Part shown: positions 53,891 to 63,101 of the stretch, piece by piece
Layout of the letters: every line of letters begins with the position of its first letter
Numbering within the stretch: position 1 is the first letter of the stretch
From: Pacificimonas pallii
GTDB lineage: Bacteria; Pseudomonadota; Alphaproteobacteria; Sphingomonadales; Sphingomonadaceae
Length of the DNA: 64,000 nt
Assembly: GCF_019204005.1 (NCBI RefSeq)
Contig: NZ_JAGSPA010000001.1
Span: 992,001 to 1,056,000 of the forward strand
Reading direction: 5' to 3'
Program-made: the position numbers and the translations under genes
Notes under the pieces: model-generated
Told to the model about the DNA's origin: nothing
The model's input: the letters and a program-made list of their open reading frames with translations, nothing else
Databases searched by the model: none

Positions 53891-55112
53891 ACTAATCTTG
53901 GCCTCATGGTGGCGAACGCGCCAGGCATTGCGCATGTCTGCTGAGAGACTGGCACAGCACCGCGCACGTTTTTGGTCGCAATTGCAGCCCTGGATTGCGC
54001 TCACACCTGCGCTCGCCTCGCATTATGGCGAGCCGCTTGCGCGCTTTCCGATCGTTGAGCCAAGCGATCTACGCGCTGACTACGGGGCGTGGAACTCCCA
54101 TGGAAAAAGCGATGCGGAGCTTCGTCGTCTGGCTAATGCTGCAGAAGCTGGTGAACTGGCCGAAAAAGAACTCAGCGCGGGCTGGTCAACGGGAACAAGC
54201 GGCGACAATCGCGGCTTGTTTCTCGCTGATAGTGCAGAGCGTGCGGATTATGTCGGGCAGAGCTTGGCGCGGTTGCTTCCGGCACCTGCGCTCCTGAAAA
54301 AACAACGTCTGGCGCTCCATTTGAGGGCGAGTAATTCGCTCTACAGCGATGTGAAAGGTGGGCGCTTTGCGTTTAAACATATCCCGCTTGTGCACGATAT
54401 TGAGGATGTGGCCGAGCAACTCCAAACCTTCTCACCCACTATCCTGATTGCCCCGCCTCATAGGCTTCTGGACCTTGCCAAAGTCGGACTGCACCTACCC
54501 GATTTGCGCTATCTCTTTTGTGGCAGTGAGCCGATTAGCCAGTGCGAGAGGGATGTCATTAAGCAAGCCTTCTGCATGAGGCCGCGCTCCATTTATCAGG
54601 CGACCGAGGGCTTTCTGGCTGCAGACTGCGAGCATGGGCGCTTGCATCTCAACGAATACGCCATTGAATTTGAGCTGGAGCCAGTGCCGGGCACGAAAGG
54701 CTTCCGCCCGATCATCACGGATCTTCGCCGCAAGAGCCAGCCGATTGTGCGGCTGCGCTCAGACGACTTTATCGAGCTTGATGAACGTCCTTGTTTCTGT
54801 GGCTTTGGTGGGCGCGCCATTCTGCCGCCTCAAGGTAGGGTGAGCGATCTGTGGCATATCAGTGGCCGCGTTCTCACGCCTAGGCAAATTGTAGAGGCGG
54901 TTGAGGCTGAGCTTGGTGGGGCGGTGCCGTGGCAGGCAATTGCGGACTCCCGCAAAGTGACATTGCAGGTTGCTCCTGATGACGAAACGAATTTAGCTGA
55001 ACGAGCAGGCGAGGCGCTATCAAAACTCGTTGGTCTCGACCCAACCGTCGTGCAGAATCTCGAAAAATGGACCGGGCCGAAGCGGCGCAAAGTGATGTGG
55101 GCGGATGGGTAA
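53877..55112 (+). CDS. F390-synthetase-like adenylate-forming enzyme
   Basis: A 411-residue AMP-forming enzyme of the phenylacetate-CoA ligase/F390 synthetase type. The P-loop is GWSTGTSGDNRG (about 102-113), the adenylation motif YQATEGFLA (about 238), and GVLTPRQ-like hinge sequence is HISGRVLTPRQIVE. ATG 53877 or 53880 (ATGATG after GAGG) is chosen; the frame extends upstream only as antisense or out-of-frame sequence of the MBL gene. It activates a carboxylate, perhaps the beta-hydroxy acid made by the KASIII/SDR pair, as OleC does. It overlaps the MBL gene by 14 bp and the ATP-grasp gene by 8 bp. Confidence 0.82.
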   Translation: MMRPELILASWWRTRQALRMSAERLAQHRARFWSQLQPWIALTPALASHYGEPLARFPIVEPSDLRADYGAWNSHGKSDAELRRLANAAEAGELAEKELSAGWSTGTSGDNRGLFLADSAERADYVGQSLARLLPAPALLKKQRLALHLRASNSLYSDVKGGRFAFKHIPLVHDIEDVAEQLQTFSPTILIAPPHRLLDLAKVGLHLPDLRYLFCGSEPISQCERDVIKQAFCMRPRSIYQATEGFLAADCEHGRLHLNEYAIEFELEPVPGTKGFRPIITDLRRKSQPIVRLRSDDFIELDERPCFCGFGGRAILPPQGRVSDLWHISGRVLTPRQIVEAVEAELGGAVPWQAIADSRKVTLQVAPDDETNLAERAGEALSKLVGLDPTVVQNLEKWTGPKRRKVMWADG

Positions 55113-56256
55113 AGCTGTGCTCATCACCGGAGCGCGCGCGGCTGCGGCGCTCGATATGGCGCGCGATTTTACGACTGCGGGATGGGATGTGCATCTGGCC
55201 GATAGCGTGCCTGTGCGCATGGCGCGTTGGTCGTCCGTGCCTGCTACACATCACCTGTATCCTGCTCCGCGCCAAGAAGGAACCGCGTTCCAAGCGTGCA
55301 TAGAGCGGCTGGTCGACGCCCATCATATCGACCTAATTGTGCCCACTTGCGAAGAGGTGTTCCACTTGGCCGCGCCCGCACTGACAGAGGCTATTGGCGA
55401 TCGCCTGTTCGCGCCTGACGTTGGGATGCTGGCCAAGCTTCATGACAAGCTGCAATTTGCGCAAGCTGCAGCGGAATGGGGCCTAACTTCACCCGAGAGC
55501 CACGTAATTGATAGCGCCGAAGACTTGGAGCGCTTTGCTACCAATAGTCGCGACTGGGTATTTAAACCGCGCATGAGTCGCTTTGGTGAGCAGACTTTGG
55601 TGGCGCCTGAGGCGAGGGCGCTTGAGTTAGTCAATCCGCAGGGCTGGATGGCTCAGAAATATGTGCGCGGTGAGGAGGCTTGTGTGCACGCGGTTGCTCA
55701 TAACGGCGAGTTGGTCGCGTGTTCTAGCTACTCTTCCCGCTGGCGGCTGAATGGCGGTGCTAGTTTCGTCTTTGAGCCACTCGATGAAGCGCGCCATGAG
55801 CAGCTTCTCGAAGTTGCGAAGACGCTCATAGAGCGCGGCGCGTTGCATGGTCAATTTGGCTTCGACGTAATCTTCGATGAGAGCGGCAGGCCGAACCTGC
55901 TTGAGTGCAATCCCAGAGCTACAAGCGGCGTGCATTTGCTGGTGGGCGACGGACAATTGGCACGCTCTATTGGTTTGGGCGAGCCAACCCCGGAAACGCC
56001 TCCTGAGACCTGTTATCTCGGCCTAGCTATGGTCCTGTTCGGTCTGCCGCAAGCCTTTGCCAATGGGCGCCTCTGCGAATGGCGCGAGACTTGGCAGAAA
56101 GGCCGCGATGTCCTCTCGCGCTCTAGTGACCGCAAGCCAATATTGGGTGCATTGATAGATGCGGGGCTTTTTGCGCTCACAGGCTTCAAGCACGGCATGT
56201 CGACCAACGCAGCGACGACCTATGATATTGAATGGAACGGTGAGGAGTTCGCCTGA
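55105..56256 (+). CDS. ATP-grasp ligase
   Basis: A 383-residue ATP-grasp protein. The N-terminal pre-ATP-grasp Rossmann part begins KAVLITGARAAAALDMARD; the ATP-binding Lys segment is DWVFKPRMSRFGEQTLV, and the metal-binding motif is RPNLLECNPRATSGVHLL (Glu and Asn). Such enzymes join a carboxylate to an amine, thiol or alcohol through an acyl-phosphate. It overlaps both adjoining genes (8 bp and 1 bp). It could couple the pathway's acid to an amino acid or other nucleophile. Confidence 0.88.
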   Translation: MGKAVLITGARAAAALDMARDFTTAGWDVHLADSVPVRMARWSSVPATHHLYPAPRQEGTAFQACIERLVDAHHIDLIVPTCEEVFHLAAPALTEAIGDRLFAPDVGMLAKLHDKLQFAQAAAEWGLTSPESHVIDSAEDLERFATNSRDWVFKPRMSRFGEQTLVAPEARALELVNPQGWMAQKYVRGEEACVHAVAHNGELVACSSYSSRWRLNGGASFVFEPLDEARHEQLLEVAKTLIERGALHGQFGFDVIFDESGRPNLLECNPRATSGVHLLVGDGQLARSIGLGEPTPETPPETCYLGLAMVLFGLPQAFANGRLCEWRETWQKGRDVLSRSSDRKPILGALIDAGLFALTGFKHGMSTNAATTYDIEWNGEEFA

Positions 56257-57269
56257 TGGCATTTCCCAAAGCCGTAACTGACGCTTGGCACATGGTGGCC
56301 CTATCGCGCGATGTGAAGCGTGGCGGCGTGCGCAAAGTCTCGCTCTGCAACACGCCCATCGCTCTGTTCCGTAGTGAGGCCGGACTTGGCGCGCTGGTCG
56401 ACCGCTGTCCGCATCGCAACTATCCGCTCTCCGAAGGCCGCGTACATGAAGGCGCGCTCGAATGCCCGTATCACGGCTGGCGCTTCGGCGTGGACGGCGC
56501 GTGCGAGGCGGTGCCGGGGTGTATGACTGAGACCCGGTCTGACGCGAAGCTTCGCGCGGAAACGGTTCGCGTCTACGAGGCGCATGGGGCGATCTTTTTG
56601 GCGCTGTCCGAAGAGGCTCCCGAACGGCCCGACCTCCCGCCGGACTTCGGCAACCCTGATCTCGATCACTTTTGGTGGCAGCAGGGCACCTGGGAGGGGC
56701 GCGCCTTTGATGCGATTGAAAATGTGATGGACCCGTTCCACACCAATCACTTACATCACGGCTTTATCCGGAGGCGCGATAAACGTCTGCCGGTGAACCT
56801 GATTGTGACCCATTTCGATGATGGAATTGCGATGACGATTGAGCAGACGCAGCCTGATCTGGGTCTGATGTCGCGCTTTCTTGAGAAAGATCGCAGCCGA
56901 AGTATTTCACGCTATCACGCGCCGACGATCGTGCAGGCGCGCTGGGAGGGTGAGACCAAGCTCACCCTGTGCGTGACTGCGATTTTCACGCCCGCAACCG
57001 ACGGCACCTTCACGCCCTTTGCGCGCTTCTCAACGCCCAAGGGACTTGCGCCTGGCTGGCTCAAGCAAGCGGCGATACGGCTGTTTCTGGCCCCTGTTGT
57101 AAAGCAAGACCGCGACGCGCTCGCCCGCCAGCATGAAGTGATGACCCATTTCGGCCATCCGCGGTTTACCTCCGGGCCCGGCGATATCTTGGACCTGCGT
57201 TTGCATCAATTGTGGCAGGGGCATAGGCTGGAACCTAGCGAAGAGGAGATTGTCAAAGCCGAACTGTGA
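56256..57269 (+). CDS. Rieske non-heme iron oxygenase
   Basis: A 337-residue Rieske-type oxygenase alpha subunit. The [2Fe-2S] ligands are CPHRNYP and CPYHGWRFG (Cys51, His53, Cys70, His73); the mononuclear iron site is ENVMDPFHTNHLHHGF (bridging Asp, two His), and the third ligand should lie later. It hydroxylates or desaturates a substrate with O2 and electrons from an external reductase not encoded here. Last gene of the operon, starting in the TGATG overlap with the ATP-grasp gene. Confidence 0.9.
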   Translation: MAFPKAVTDAWHMVALSRDVKRGGVRKVSLCNTPIALFRSEAGLGALVDRCPHRNYPLSEGRVHEGALECPYHGWRFGVDGACEAVPGCMTETRSDAKLRAETVRVYEAHGAIFLALSEEAPERPDLPPDFGNPDLDHFWWQQGTWEGRAFDAIENVMDPFHTNHLHHGFIRRRDKRLPVNLIVTHFDDGIAMTIEQTQPDLGLMSRFLEKDRSRSISRYHAPTIVQARWEGETKLTLCVTAIFTPATDGTFTPFARFSTPKGLAPGWLKQAAIRLFLAPVVKQDRDALARQHEVMTHFGHPRFTSGPGDILDLRLHQLWQGHRLEPSEEEIVKAEL

Positions 57270-57437
57270 TTGGTGCTGAGCAGACATTATTTCCGTGGGG
57301 TATAGGAGCCCAGGTTACGACTGGCTCTCAGCTTTGCCAGTTTCCGAATTGGGTCGGAAGCCGAATGTCAGAAATTGGCCTTCCGTGGCGGCGAAGCGGG
57401 CGTTAATTTTCCTCGTAGATGCGCACGTTTGGCGACC

Positions 57438-58109
57438 TCATGCCGCGGGTCGCTCTTCGAATGACGCCGACAGCCGTTTTCCGCAGGCGCCGCACGGTTT
57501 CAGCTTTCGCTTCAGTACGGAGAGGCGGCGGTACGGAAAATCGCCTCCGGTATAGTGGCGAATATCGACGTTGGTCGAGAAACAACCACTCGGGCAATGG
57601 AGGCTCATCGAGATTTTGGCAGCATATGCTTCGGCCAATGTCATCCGCCATAGCCGGTCGCGCTGTTTGCGGCGGTACTGATGCTCGTTCACCGCCTTCG
57701 CCTGTCCCGGCATCCGGTTGAACAGTCGATAGCCATGATGCAGCAGCTTCTGCGCCCAACGTAGCTCTACCTCCAGGCTTTCGGCGCGGGCGTTGCTGAT
57801 TCCGAGGACTGTGACACCGGGCAAAGCTCCATCCTGCGCCATGCGGTAGATTTCGGCATGCACCGAGCCATTGGTGCCATTGAGGCCGAGCACGCGCCGC
57901 ATGTGGCTCTTGAAGCGCTTTGCCAGCTCCGATGTCTCTCCCACATACAGAGGCAGGCCTCGGTATTGACGATGCGGATCGCGGCGCGACGGATCGTAGA
58001 TCAGGTACACGACATAAGCCGCGGGCCCGGCGAGCAATCCCGCTTCCTCTGCGATCGCGTCGATCAGCTTCTTCAGTTCCCAGCGGTTGGCGAAATTGGC
58101 TTTGGACAT
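57438..58109 (-). CDS. GIY-YIG nuclease-fold protein
   Basis: A 223-residue protein with a GIY-YIG-type core: AAYVVYLIYDPSRR, then GLPLYVGETSELAKRFKSHM (YVG equals the YIG strand; the conserved Arg is in KRFKSH) and a Glu-containing helix (ARAESLEVELRWAQKLL). The tail has a CPSGCF and a CGACGKR pair of cysteines, a possible zinc ribbon. ATG 58109 follows AGGAG by 7 nt; an upstream frame is ignored. Probably a DNA endonuclease of mobile or restriction type; substrate unknown. Confidence 0.75.
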   Translation of the reverse strand: MSKANFANRWELKKLIDAIAEEAGLLAGPAAYVVYLIYDPSRRDPHRQYRGLPLYVGETSELAKRFKSHMRRVLGLNGTNGSVHAEIYRMAQDGALPGVTVLGISNARAESLEVELRWAQKLLHHGYRLFNRMPGQAKAVNEHQYRRKQRDRLWRMTLAEAYAAKISMSLHCPSGCFSTNVDIRHYTGGDFPYRRLSVLKRKLKPCGACGKRLSASFEERPAA

Positions 58110-58250
58110 CGAACTTCTCCTTTGTTCGATGCCGCTCCTTCCCCCCTCCTCTTTCTTTGCCTGTGCCAATTCCAAATTTCATGTGCGCGCGAACCTGGAC
58201 GTTGCTCCGAAGGGCCCTTCTTCATACTCTGCGGATGAAAGGGGCCAGCG

Positions 58251-58763
58251 ATGCCTGCATCATTCCATCCTGGGTCATTCGACATCGGCGCGTTCGATCT
58301 CGACATCACGCTCACAGACGCGGCGCTGGACGAAGCGAACCGGCCCACCCGTCGTATGCTGGCAAACGCTTGCATCGGGATTGATCCATTCGATGCCTAT
58401 TATGCCTCGCTCGAACTCTTTGAGACGCTGGAAGCGGATCATGAAGAATGCGCTGGTGCCAAAGCGAAGCTGGCACGCATCCTTTTGACGCGCTGCGACG
58501 ATTTCCAATGGTGCCTGTATTACTCGCTCGCTGCCCGCGGAGTGGTGCAAATGCTCGCGGATCTCGAGTGGCTGCTCCATATCCTTAGCGGAAGGGTAAA
58601 AATGTCAGCCGAACTGCTTCGGCATGGCGGAAAAGTAGAAACCGCTCGCCCGCCATACATTGGCGATGAGCCTGATGGCCCAATTGCAGCAGCCAGCCCA
58701 GACTTTGAGCTCGGTGCGTCGTGGTTTCTCGATCCTGACTTAGGCGGAAGGTTAAGCGAGTGA
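58251..58763 (+). CDS. Hypothetical protein
   Basis: A 170-residue acidic soluble protein (MPASFHPGSFDIGAFDLDIT ...). It has helical stretches (DAYYASLELFETLEADHEEC, LAARGVVQMLADLEWLLHIL) and no recognisable motif, signal peptide or membrane segment. It is divergent from the GIY-YIG gene with 141 bp between the starts. A weak GGGG site precedes ATG 58251. It may be a mobile-element accessory gene; I cannot assign a role. Confidence 0.5.
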   Translation: MPASFHPGSFDIGAFDLDITLTDAALDEANRPTRRMLANACIGIDPFDAYYASLELFETLEADHEECAGAKAKLARILLTRCDDFQWCLYYSLAARGVVQMLADLEWLLHILSGRVKMSAELLRHGGKVETARPPYIGDEPDGPIAAASPDFELGASWFLDPDLGGRLSE

Positions 58764-59109
58764 TTTCGCAAACAGCCGATCCTTCCGCAGGCCGCGGTGC
58801 GCTATCACAGGGCATGATAGTGGCGGCCTTGCGCCCCAATGTCGGTCGCTCGAGCCAACTAAACTTCTCCCCAAACCTGCCATTCGTTTGGGTCAACATC
58901 CAGAGCCGTCTTGCTGGCGGTCGGAAGGAAACGGCAGACCGTATCCGCCTGAACTGAATTTCAGGCTTTCTGGCAATCACTTCGATTCTGTTGATTCGCC
59001 AATTGAAGACTACGAGGGGCGACAACCGGAAACCATTATCTGGTTCCGCCCTTGTTTGGCCAAGGGGATAAGCGACCCCCCTCATATTCTTAGTGAAAAT
59101 CTGGGTCGG
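58764..59109. other. 346-bp intergenic region
   Basis: Between the hypothetical protein and the convergent decarboxylase gene. Short frames occur on both strands (58760-58957 plus; an antisense frame continuing to 59085), but none has a family, a ribosome site or sensible codon use. I see no terminator hairpin with confidence. Confidence 0.45.
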
Positions 59110-60501
59110 TCAAACAATATCCGCTTCGGCGTTTCTTGCCGCGATAAAGGCCGCGGCCGCGCGGCGAATATCGTCCTCGGTTGTCGCCCAAGAGCATACG
59201 CTGAAACGGATGACCGATCGGCCCTTCCACCGCGAACCGCCGCACCAACATTCTCCCGAAGCTTGAATCCTGCCGAGGATGCGATTGGTCATGCCGTCAT
59301 CGCCGAACTGCACCAACACCTGGTTGAACACCACATCGTTGATGACCGGGATACCGGCTTGGACGAGCAAGTCGGCCATCTGGTTCGCACGCTTGGCAAG
59401 TCTTTCGACAAGTGCAGCCACACCGTCGCGCCCAAGCGAGCGTAGGATGGCCCAGATCTCGATGGCGCGGGCGCGACGCGACATTTCCGGCACAAGCGCC
59501 ATTCCGTCGCGCTGCTGTGTGAGCGGAGCGTAGGAAGCGCCCGTGTGCATTGCTTCGCGATACGCGGCTTCGTGGCGGCACAGGACCAACCCACATTCGT
59601 ATGGAGCATTGAGGGTTTTGTGCGCATCGCAGGCCCAACTGTCCGCAAACTCCACGCCCCCAGTCAGATTTCTGTATGCCGGAGAGCACGCTGCCCAAAG
59701 GCCGAATGCGCCATCGACATGGACCCACGCCCCGGTTTGGAATGTTATCTTACTCATCGCCGCGAAGTTGTCGAAACTTCCGGTGTTGACGTCGCCCGCT
59801 TGCAGGATGACCAGACAGCGATTGTCGATCACGGGCAATTGATCGGTGAGTATGCGACCTTGGAAATCGGTTCGGACCTTTTCGAACTGATTCTCCCCGA
59901 AACCGAGCAGGCGCAAGGCTCTCCAGATGCAGGAATGGGCGTTCTCGTTGACAATCACGCGCAGCGGCGGGGCTCCTGCGAGCCCTTTATCGTGGGTGTT
60001 CCAGCCCAATTGCTTGAGCAGATGATGTCGCGCCGCGGCAAAAGCGCATAAAGTTGCCATCGAGGTGCCGGTCACGAAACCAGCCAGAGTTTCCTCTGGC
60101 AGGCCCAGAAGCTTCACAATCCACCTCTCACACAGTTCCTCAAGAGTAGCAGCAAGAGGGGACATGACGTGGAGTGCGGAAGCCTGATCCCAGCCATCGG
60201 CAAGAATTCGCGCGGCCAGCCCGATCGGTAGTACACCGCCCGTGACAAAGCCAAAGTACCGCCCTCCGGTCGTCGGCACCGCCGTCCTGTTGCCGAGGGT
60301 GGCAAGCTGGTGGAGGACTTCCGCCGGTTCCTCGCCAGTTCGCGGAAGGTTAGTATCAAGGTCGGCCAGTTGGGCGAGATCGAGGGGCGAGGGATAGGCC
60401 GGGCGCGCGGCCAAGGAACGACGGTATTGCGCAAGACTGTCAAAGGCGCTCTTCAATAGCTGGTCAGCTTGTGCTTCCTGAACTGTACCGAAATCGGTCA
60501 T
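59110..60501 (-). CDS. Pyridoxal-phosphate-dependent decarboxylase (group II, aromatic/glutamate type)
   Basis: A 463-residue PLP enzyme of the group II decarboxylase family. The PLP lysine is in WACDAHKTLNAPYECGLVL and the His stacking region is VNENAHSCIWRAL, with VHVDGAFGLWAA carrying the Asp that holds the pyridine nitrogen. The first residues are MTDFGTVQEAQADQLL. ATG 60501 is preferred over an upstream in-frame ATG. The amino-acid substrate cannot be told. Last in a minus-strand operon after a GST gene (97-bp gap). Confidence 0.88.
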   Translation of the reverse strand: MTDFGTVQEAQADQLLKSAFDSLAQYRRSLAARPAYPSPLDLAQLADLDTNLPRTGEEPAEVLHQLATLGNRTAVPTTGGRYFGFVTGGVLPIGLAARILADGWDQASALHVMSPLAATLEELCERWIVKLLGLPEETLAGFVTGTSMATLCAFAAARHHLLKQLGWNTHDKGLAGAPPLRVIVNENAHSCIWRALRLLGFGENQFEKVRTDFQGRILTDQLPVIDNRCLVILQAGDVNTGSFDNFAAMSKITFQTGAWVHVDGAFGLWAACSPAYRNLTGGVEFADSWACDAHKTLNAPYECGLVLCRHEAAYREAMHTGASYAPLTQQRDGMALVPEMSRRARAIEIWAILRSLGRDGVAALVERLAKRANQMADLLVQAGIPVINDVVFNQVLVQFGDDGMTNRILGRIQASGECWCGGSRWKGRSVIRFSVCSWATTEDDIRRAAAAFIAARNAEADIV

Positions 60502-60598
60502 AGACACTCGTCTTTCTTTCAATCCCATTTGCTGAACCAATCAGCTGAGCGCCACGCATAGCCATCGTCGGTTTCAGCATTTTCCGGTCGCCGCGCAT

Positions 60599-61225
60599 CT
60601 AGGGCATGAGGGCGTGCGGAGGCTTCCAGCCATCAATCCCGCGCATTCTTTCTAACCAGCGATGAATGGAGGGATAGGAACGCTCGAGCTCCAGCCCATG
60701 CTGTTCTGGCGTGTAGAGAAGATACGCAGACATTGAGAGGTCAGCGATCGTCGGTGCTCTTGTCCCGGCAATATAGTCGTTTACTGAAAGCGTCTTCTCA
60801 ACGACAGCAAGCGCTGCTTCCAAACGCGTCCTGATGAAATGCACCGCATCGGGTGCCAGCGCGCCGGGCTTCACATAGGTCGCAAAACGATAGGTCGCAA
60901 TGTTCGCAGTGAATCTGTGGTTATCGAAAAGGATCCACCGCAGAATCTCATACCGTTCGCCATCGTCCTGCCATCCAAAAACCCCTTCTCTTTCTGCCAG
61001 AAAGGTCAGGATTGCACCCGATTGCGTCAGCACACACCCGTCCGTCGTCAACACCGGGCACTCTCCGTGAGAGTTGAGTGTTTCCCGGAAATTGAGGCTA
61101 TGCGTTTCACCGCCGAAATAGTCGATGTGATGTGCCGTCCAGTCGAGGCCCGCGCATTCCAGAAACAGGGCAACCTTGTAGGAGTTGCCTGAGTCAGCAA
61201 AGCAATACAGTTGGTATGTGGACAT
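60599..61225 (-). CDS. Glutathione S-transferase
   Basis: A 208-residue GST-fold protein: the N-terminal thioredoxin-like part has YQLYCFADSGNSYKVALFLE (a candidate active-site Ser in DSGNS) and ECPVLTTDGCVLTQSGAI (glutathione-binding SNAIL-like site), followed by a helical C-domain (APTIADLSMSAYLLYT). ATG 61225 has AGGAG 8 nt upstream; the first in-frame ATG is 48 nt earlier and overlaps the M20 gene. Likely detoxifies or opens an intermediate of the adjoining pathway. Confidence 0.88.
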   Translation of the reverse strand: MSTYQLYCFADSGNSYKVALFLECAGLDWTAHHIDYFGGETHSLNFRETLNSHGECPVLTTDGCVLTQSGAILTFLAEREGVFGWQDDGERYEILRWILFDNHRFTANIATYRFATYVKPGALAPDAVHFIRTRLEAALAVVEKTLSVNDYIAGTRAPTIADLSMSAYLLYTPEQHGLELERSYPSIHRWLERMRGIDGWKPPHALMP

Positions 61226-61263
61226 CCGCCCAGCTCCTTTGCAGGATTTCTCGTTCTCTGACT

Positions 61264-62400
61264 TCATCGGCAATACTCGAGTGCAACATGGTAAATGATC
61301 TCAGCCAGTTCATCGACCGATGCGAGATCGACGGATTCCTCAGCACTGTGGCCACCCGTCCCGCCCGGCCCGATAAGCACGCTATGGATGCCGGCAGCGC
61401 CAAGCAAACCGCAATCAGTCCATCCATTCATGACCGAACGACCCAACACTCGGCCTGTAACCCGCTCGGCTTGATGCTCCACAACAGCCTGGATCGGCGC
61501 GTTTTCGGGGCAGGCATAGGGGTTTCGCTCGAGTGAGGATATCAGGGTGGCATCGAACTGCTGATCGCTTTCGGACAATCTCTGGATGATCGCCTCAAGC
61601 TCCGCCCTCACAGTTTCCCCGGTCTCCCCGGGGACCGTCCTGCGTTCGAGCGAGAGCTTGCAATGGGCTGGGTAGGTGGACAGTTCATTTCCACCCTCGA
61701 TCAGCGAGGCGTGAACAGAACCATTTCCCAGTCTTGGATGGGAGGGGCGGTCGGCGAGATCCTGAGCATAATCTTCGAGCGCCGAGAGAAACTTGCCCGC
61801 TTTCACGATCGCGTCCACCCCTTTGTCCGGCCGGGAACCATGCGCGGCCCGGCCTCGGAATTCCACGTCGAACCAGATGAATCCTTTGTGAGCGGTGACG
61901 AGTTCATATCCGACTGGCTCGCAGACGATTGCGGCGTCCGCGCGCACGCCTGCATCAAGTATCGCCTGGGTTCCGATGCTCGCGTGTTCCTCGTCCGCGA
62001 CGCAGGCAAGGATGACATCGCCTCGCAAATCAGCGCCCCGCAGACGCTCGAATGCCATCATCATCGCAGCGACACCGCTTTTCATGTCGGAACTGCCACG
62101 CCCGTAGAGCCGACCGCCGCGTGTTTCAGGGATAAAGGGGTCGCCTTGGTAGCCTTCCACTCCGACAACATCGATGTGCCCGTTCAACATAAGGGTCGGT
62201 CCTCCTGCGGAGCCCTTCAGATGGGAGACGATGCTGGGCCTGCCCGGAACAGGTTCGATCCATTGGTGGGCCAGACCTCGTTCATCCAACCATCGCTCGA
62301 TGAACCGAGCAACCTGTGTTTCGCCGGCAGCGCCAGGGACAAGGGCCGGATTTACGGAATCGATGGCGACAAGTTCGCGCAGCAAGCTTTCGGATTTCAT
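61264..62400 (-). CDS. M20-family metallopeptidase/deacylase (ArgE/DapE-like)
   Basis: A 378-residue zinc hydrolase. Metal-binding segments: LMLNGHIDVVG (His, Asp), GRGSSDMKSGVAAMM (bridging Asp), CVADEEHASIG (catalytic Glu with the next Glu), VCEPVGYEL (Asp/Glu) and GPGGTGGHSAEES (last His). It cleaves an N-acyl or peptide bond of an amino acid derivative. ATG 62400 overlaps the upstream GST stop as TGATG. Specificity is not predictable. Confidence 0.9.
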   Translation of the reverse strand: MKSESLLRELVAIDSVNPALVPGAAGETQVARFIERWLDERGLAHQWIEPVPGRPSIVSHLKGSAGGPTLMLNGHIDVVGVEGYQGDPFIPETRGGRLYGRGSSDMKSGVAAMMMAFERLRGADLRGDVILACVADEEHASIGTQAILDAGVRADAAIVCEPVGYELVTAHKGFIWFDVEFRGRAAHGSRPDKGVDAIVKAGKFLSALEDYAQDLADRPSHPRLGNGSVHASLIEGGNELSTYPAHCKLSLERRTVPGETGETVRAELEAIIQRLSESDQQFDATLISSLERNPYACPENAPIQAVVEHQAERVTGRVLGRSVMNGWTDCGLLGAAGIHSVLIGPGGTGGHSAEESVDLASVDELAEIIYHVALEYCR

Positions 62401-63101
62401 CACCAACCTCCAGTTTCGTTTGCAAAAAGGGTTTTCCATGTCTCATCCGCGTGTGCGCTATAGGTTTTGAAGGGCACATCGCGGTCATCGGGGATGGGTT
62501 TGACCGCCGCGGAAGGTCTGCTTGCGATCCCCTCGCTCCACCGCGTCACATGCGGGAACTTGGACAGATCAATGCCATGCCCGCGTGCGACCCGAACCCA
62601 CGGAAAAACCGCTAGATCAGCAATGGACAACGCATTGGTGAGGAATTCCCGATCGCTGAGGTGGCGGTCCAGATCCGCGTAAAGATTGCGGGAAATCTTC
62701 GCGAAGCGGTCCGCTGCATAGCTGTCGGAATGGCCTGCCGCAGGGGCATAGCTGTGGAAATGCGTAGCCTGGCCCACAGCGGGTCCGAAGGTCGACGTTT
62801 GCCAGAAAAGCCAGCTGAGCGTGCGCGCGCGGGCTGCCGCGTCTGCGGGCAGGAGCCTTCCCGAAAGCTCAGCCAGATAAACGAGTATCGCGCCGCTTTC
62901 GAAAAGCGTTGTCGTCTCGCCGTCCATATGATGCACCAGCGCGGGCATCTTCGCACTTGGTGACAGCGCACGATACGTTTCCGAGAATTGTTCACCGCGG
63001 TCGAGGCGGACCCACCTTGTCGTGTAAACGAGGCCCATTTCTTCGAGGGCCAGCAAGATTTTGCGCCCATTTGGGGTCGCATCATAATAGAGCTCGATCA
63101 T
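62400..63101 (-). CDS. Glutathione S-transferase (second copy, different subtype)
   Basis: A 233-residue GST: MIELYYDATPNGRKILLALE (N-terminal glutathione domain, Asn/Ser region), KMPALVHHMDGETTTLFESGAI (shown in part) and the C-terminal helix domain ending NALSIADLAVFPWVR. It resembles bacterial YfcG/Nu-class GSTs, which often act as disulfide reductases. It overlaps the CaiB gene by ATGA and the M20 gene by 1 bp, so all are one transcript. Only weakly similar by eye to the GST at 60599. Confidence 0.88.
   Translation of the reverse strand: MIELYYDATPNGRKILLALEEMGLVYTTRWVRLDRGEQFSETYRALSPSAKMPALVHHMDGETTTLFESGAILVYLAELSGRLLPADAAARARTLSWLFWQTSTFGPAVGQATHFHSYAPAAGHSDSYAADRFAKISRNLYADLDRHLSDREFLTNALSIADLAVFPWVRVARGHGIDLSKFPHVTRWSEGIASRPSAAVKPIPDDRDVPFKTYSAHADETWKTLFANETGGW

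Noticed and set aside
58585-59085. Antisense 166-residue ORF over the hypothetical gene and the following gap
   Set aside because: It overlaps the plus-strand gene end, has no motif and no ribosome site.
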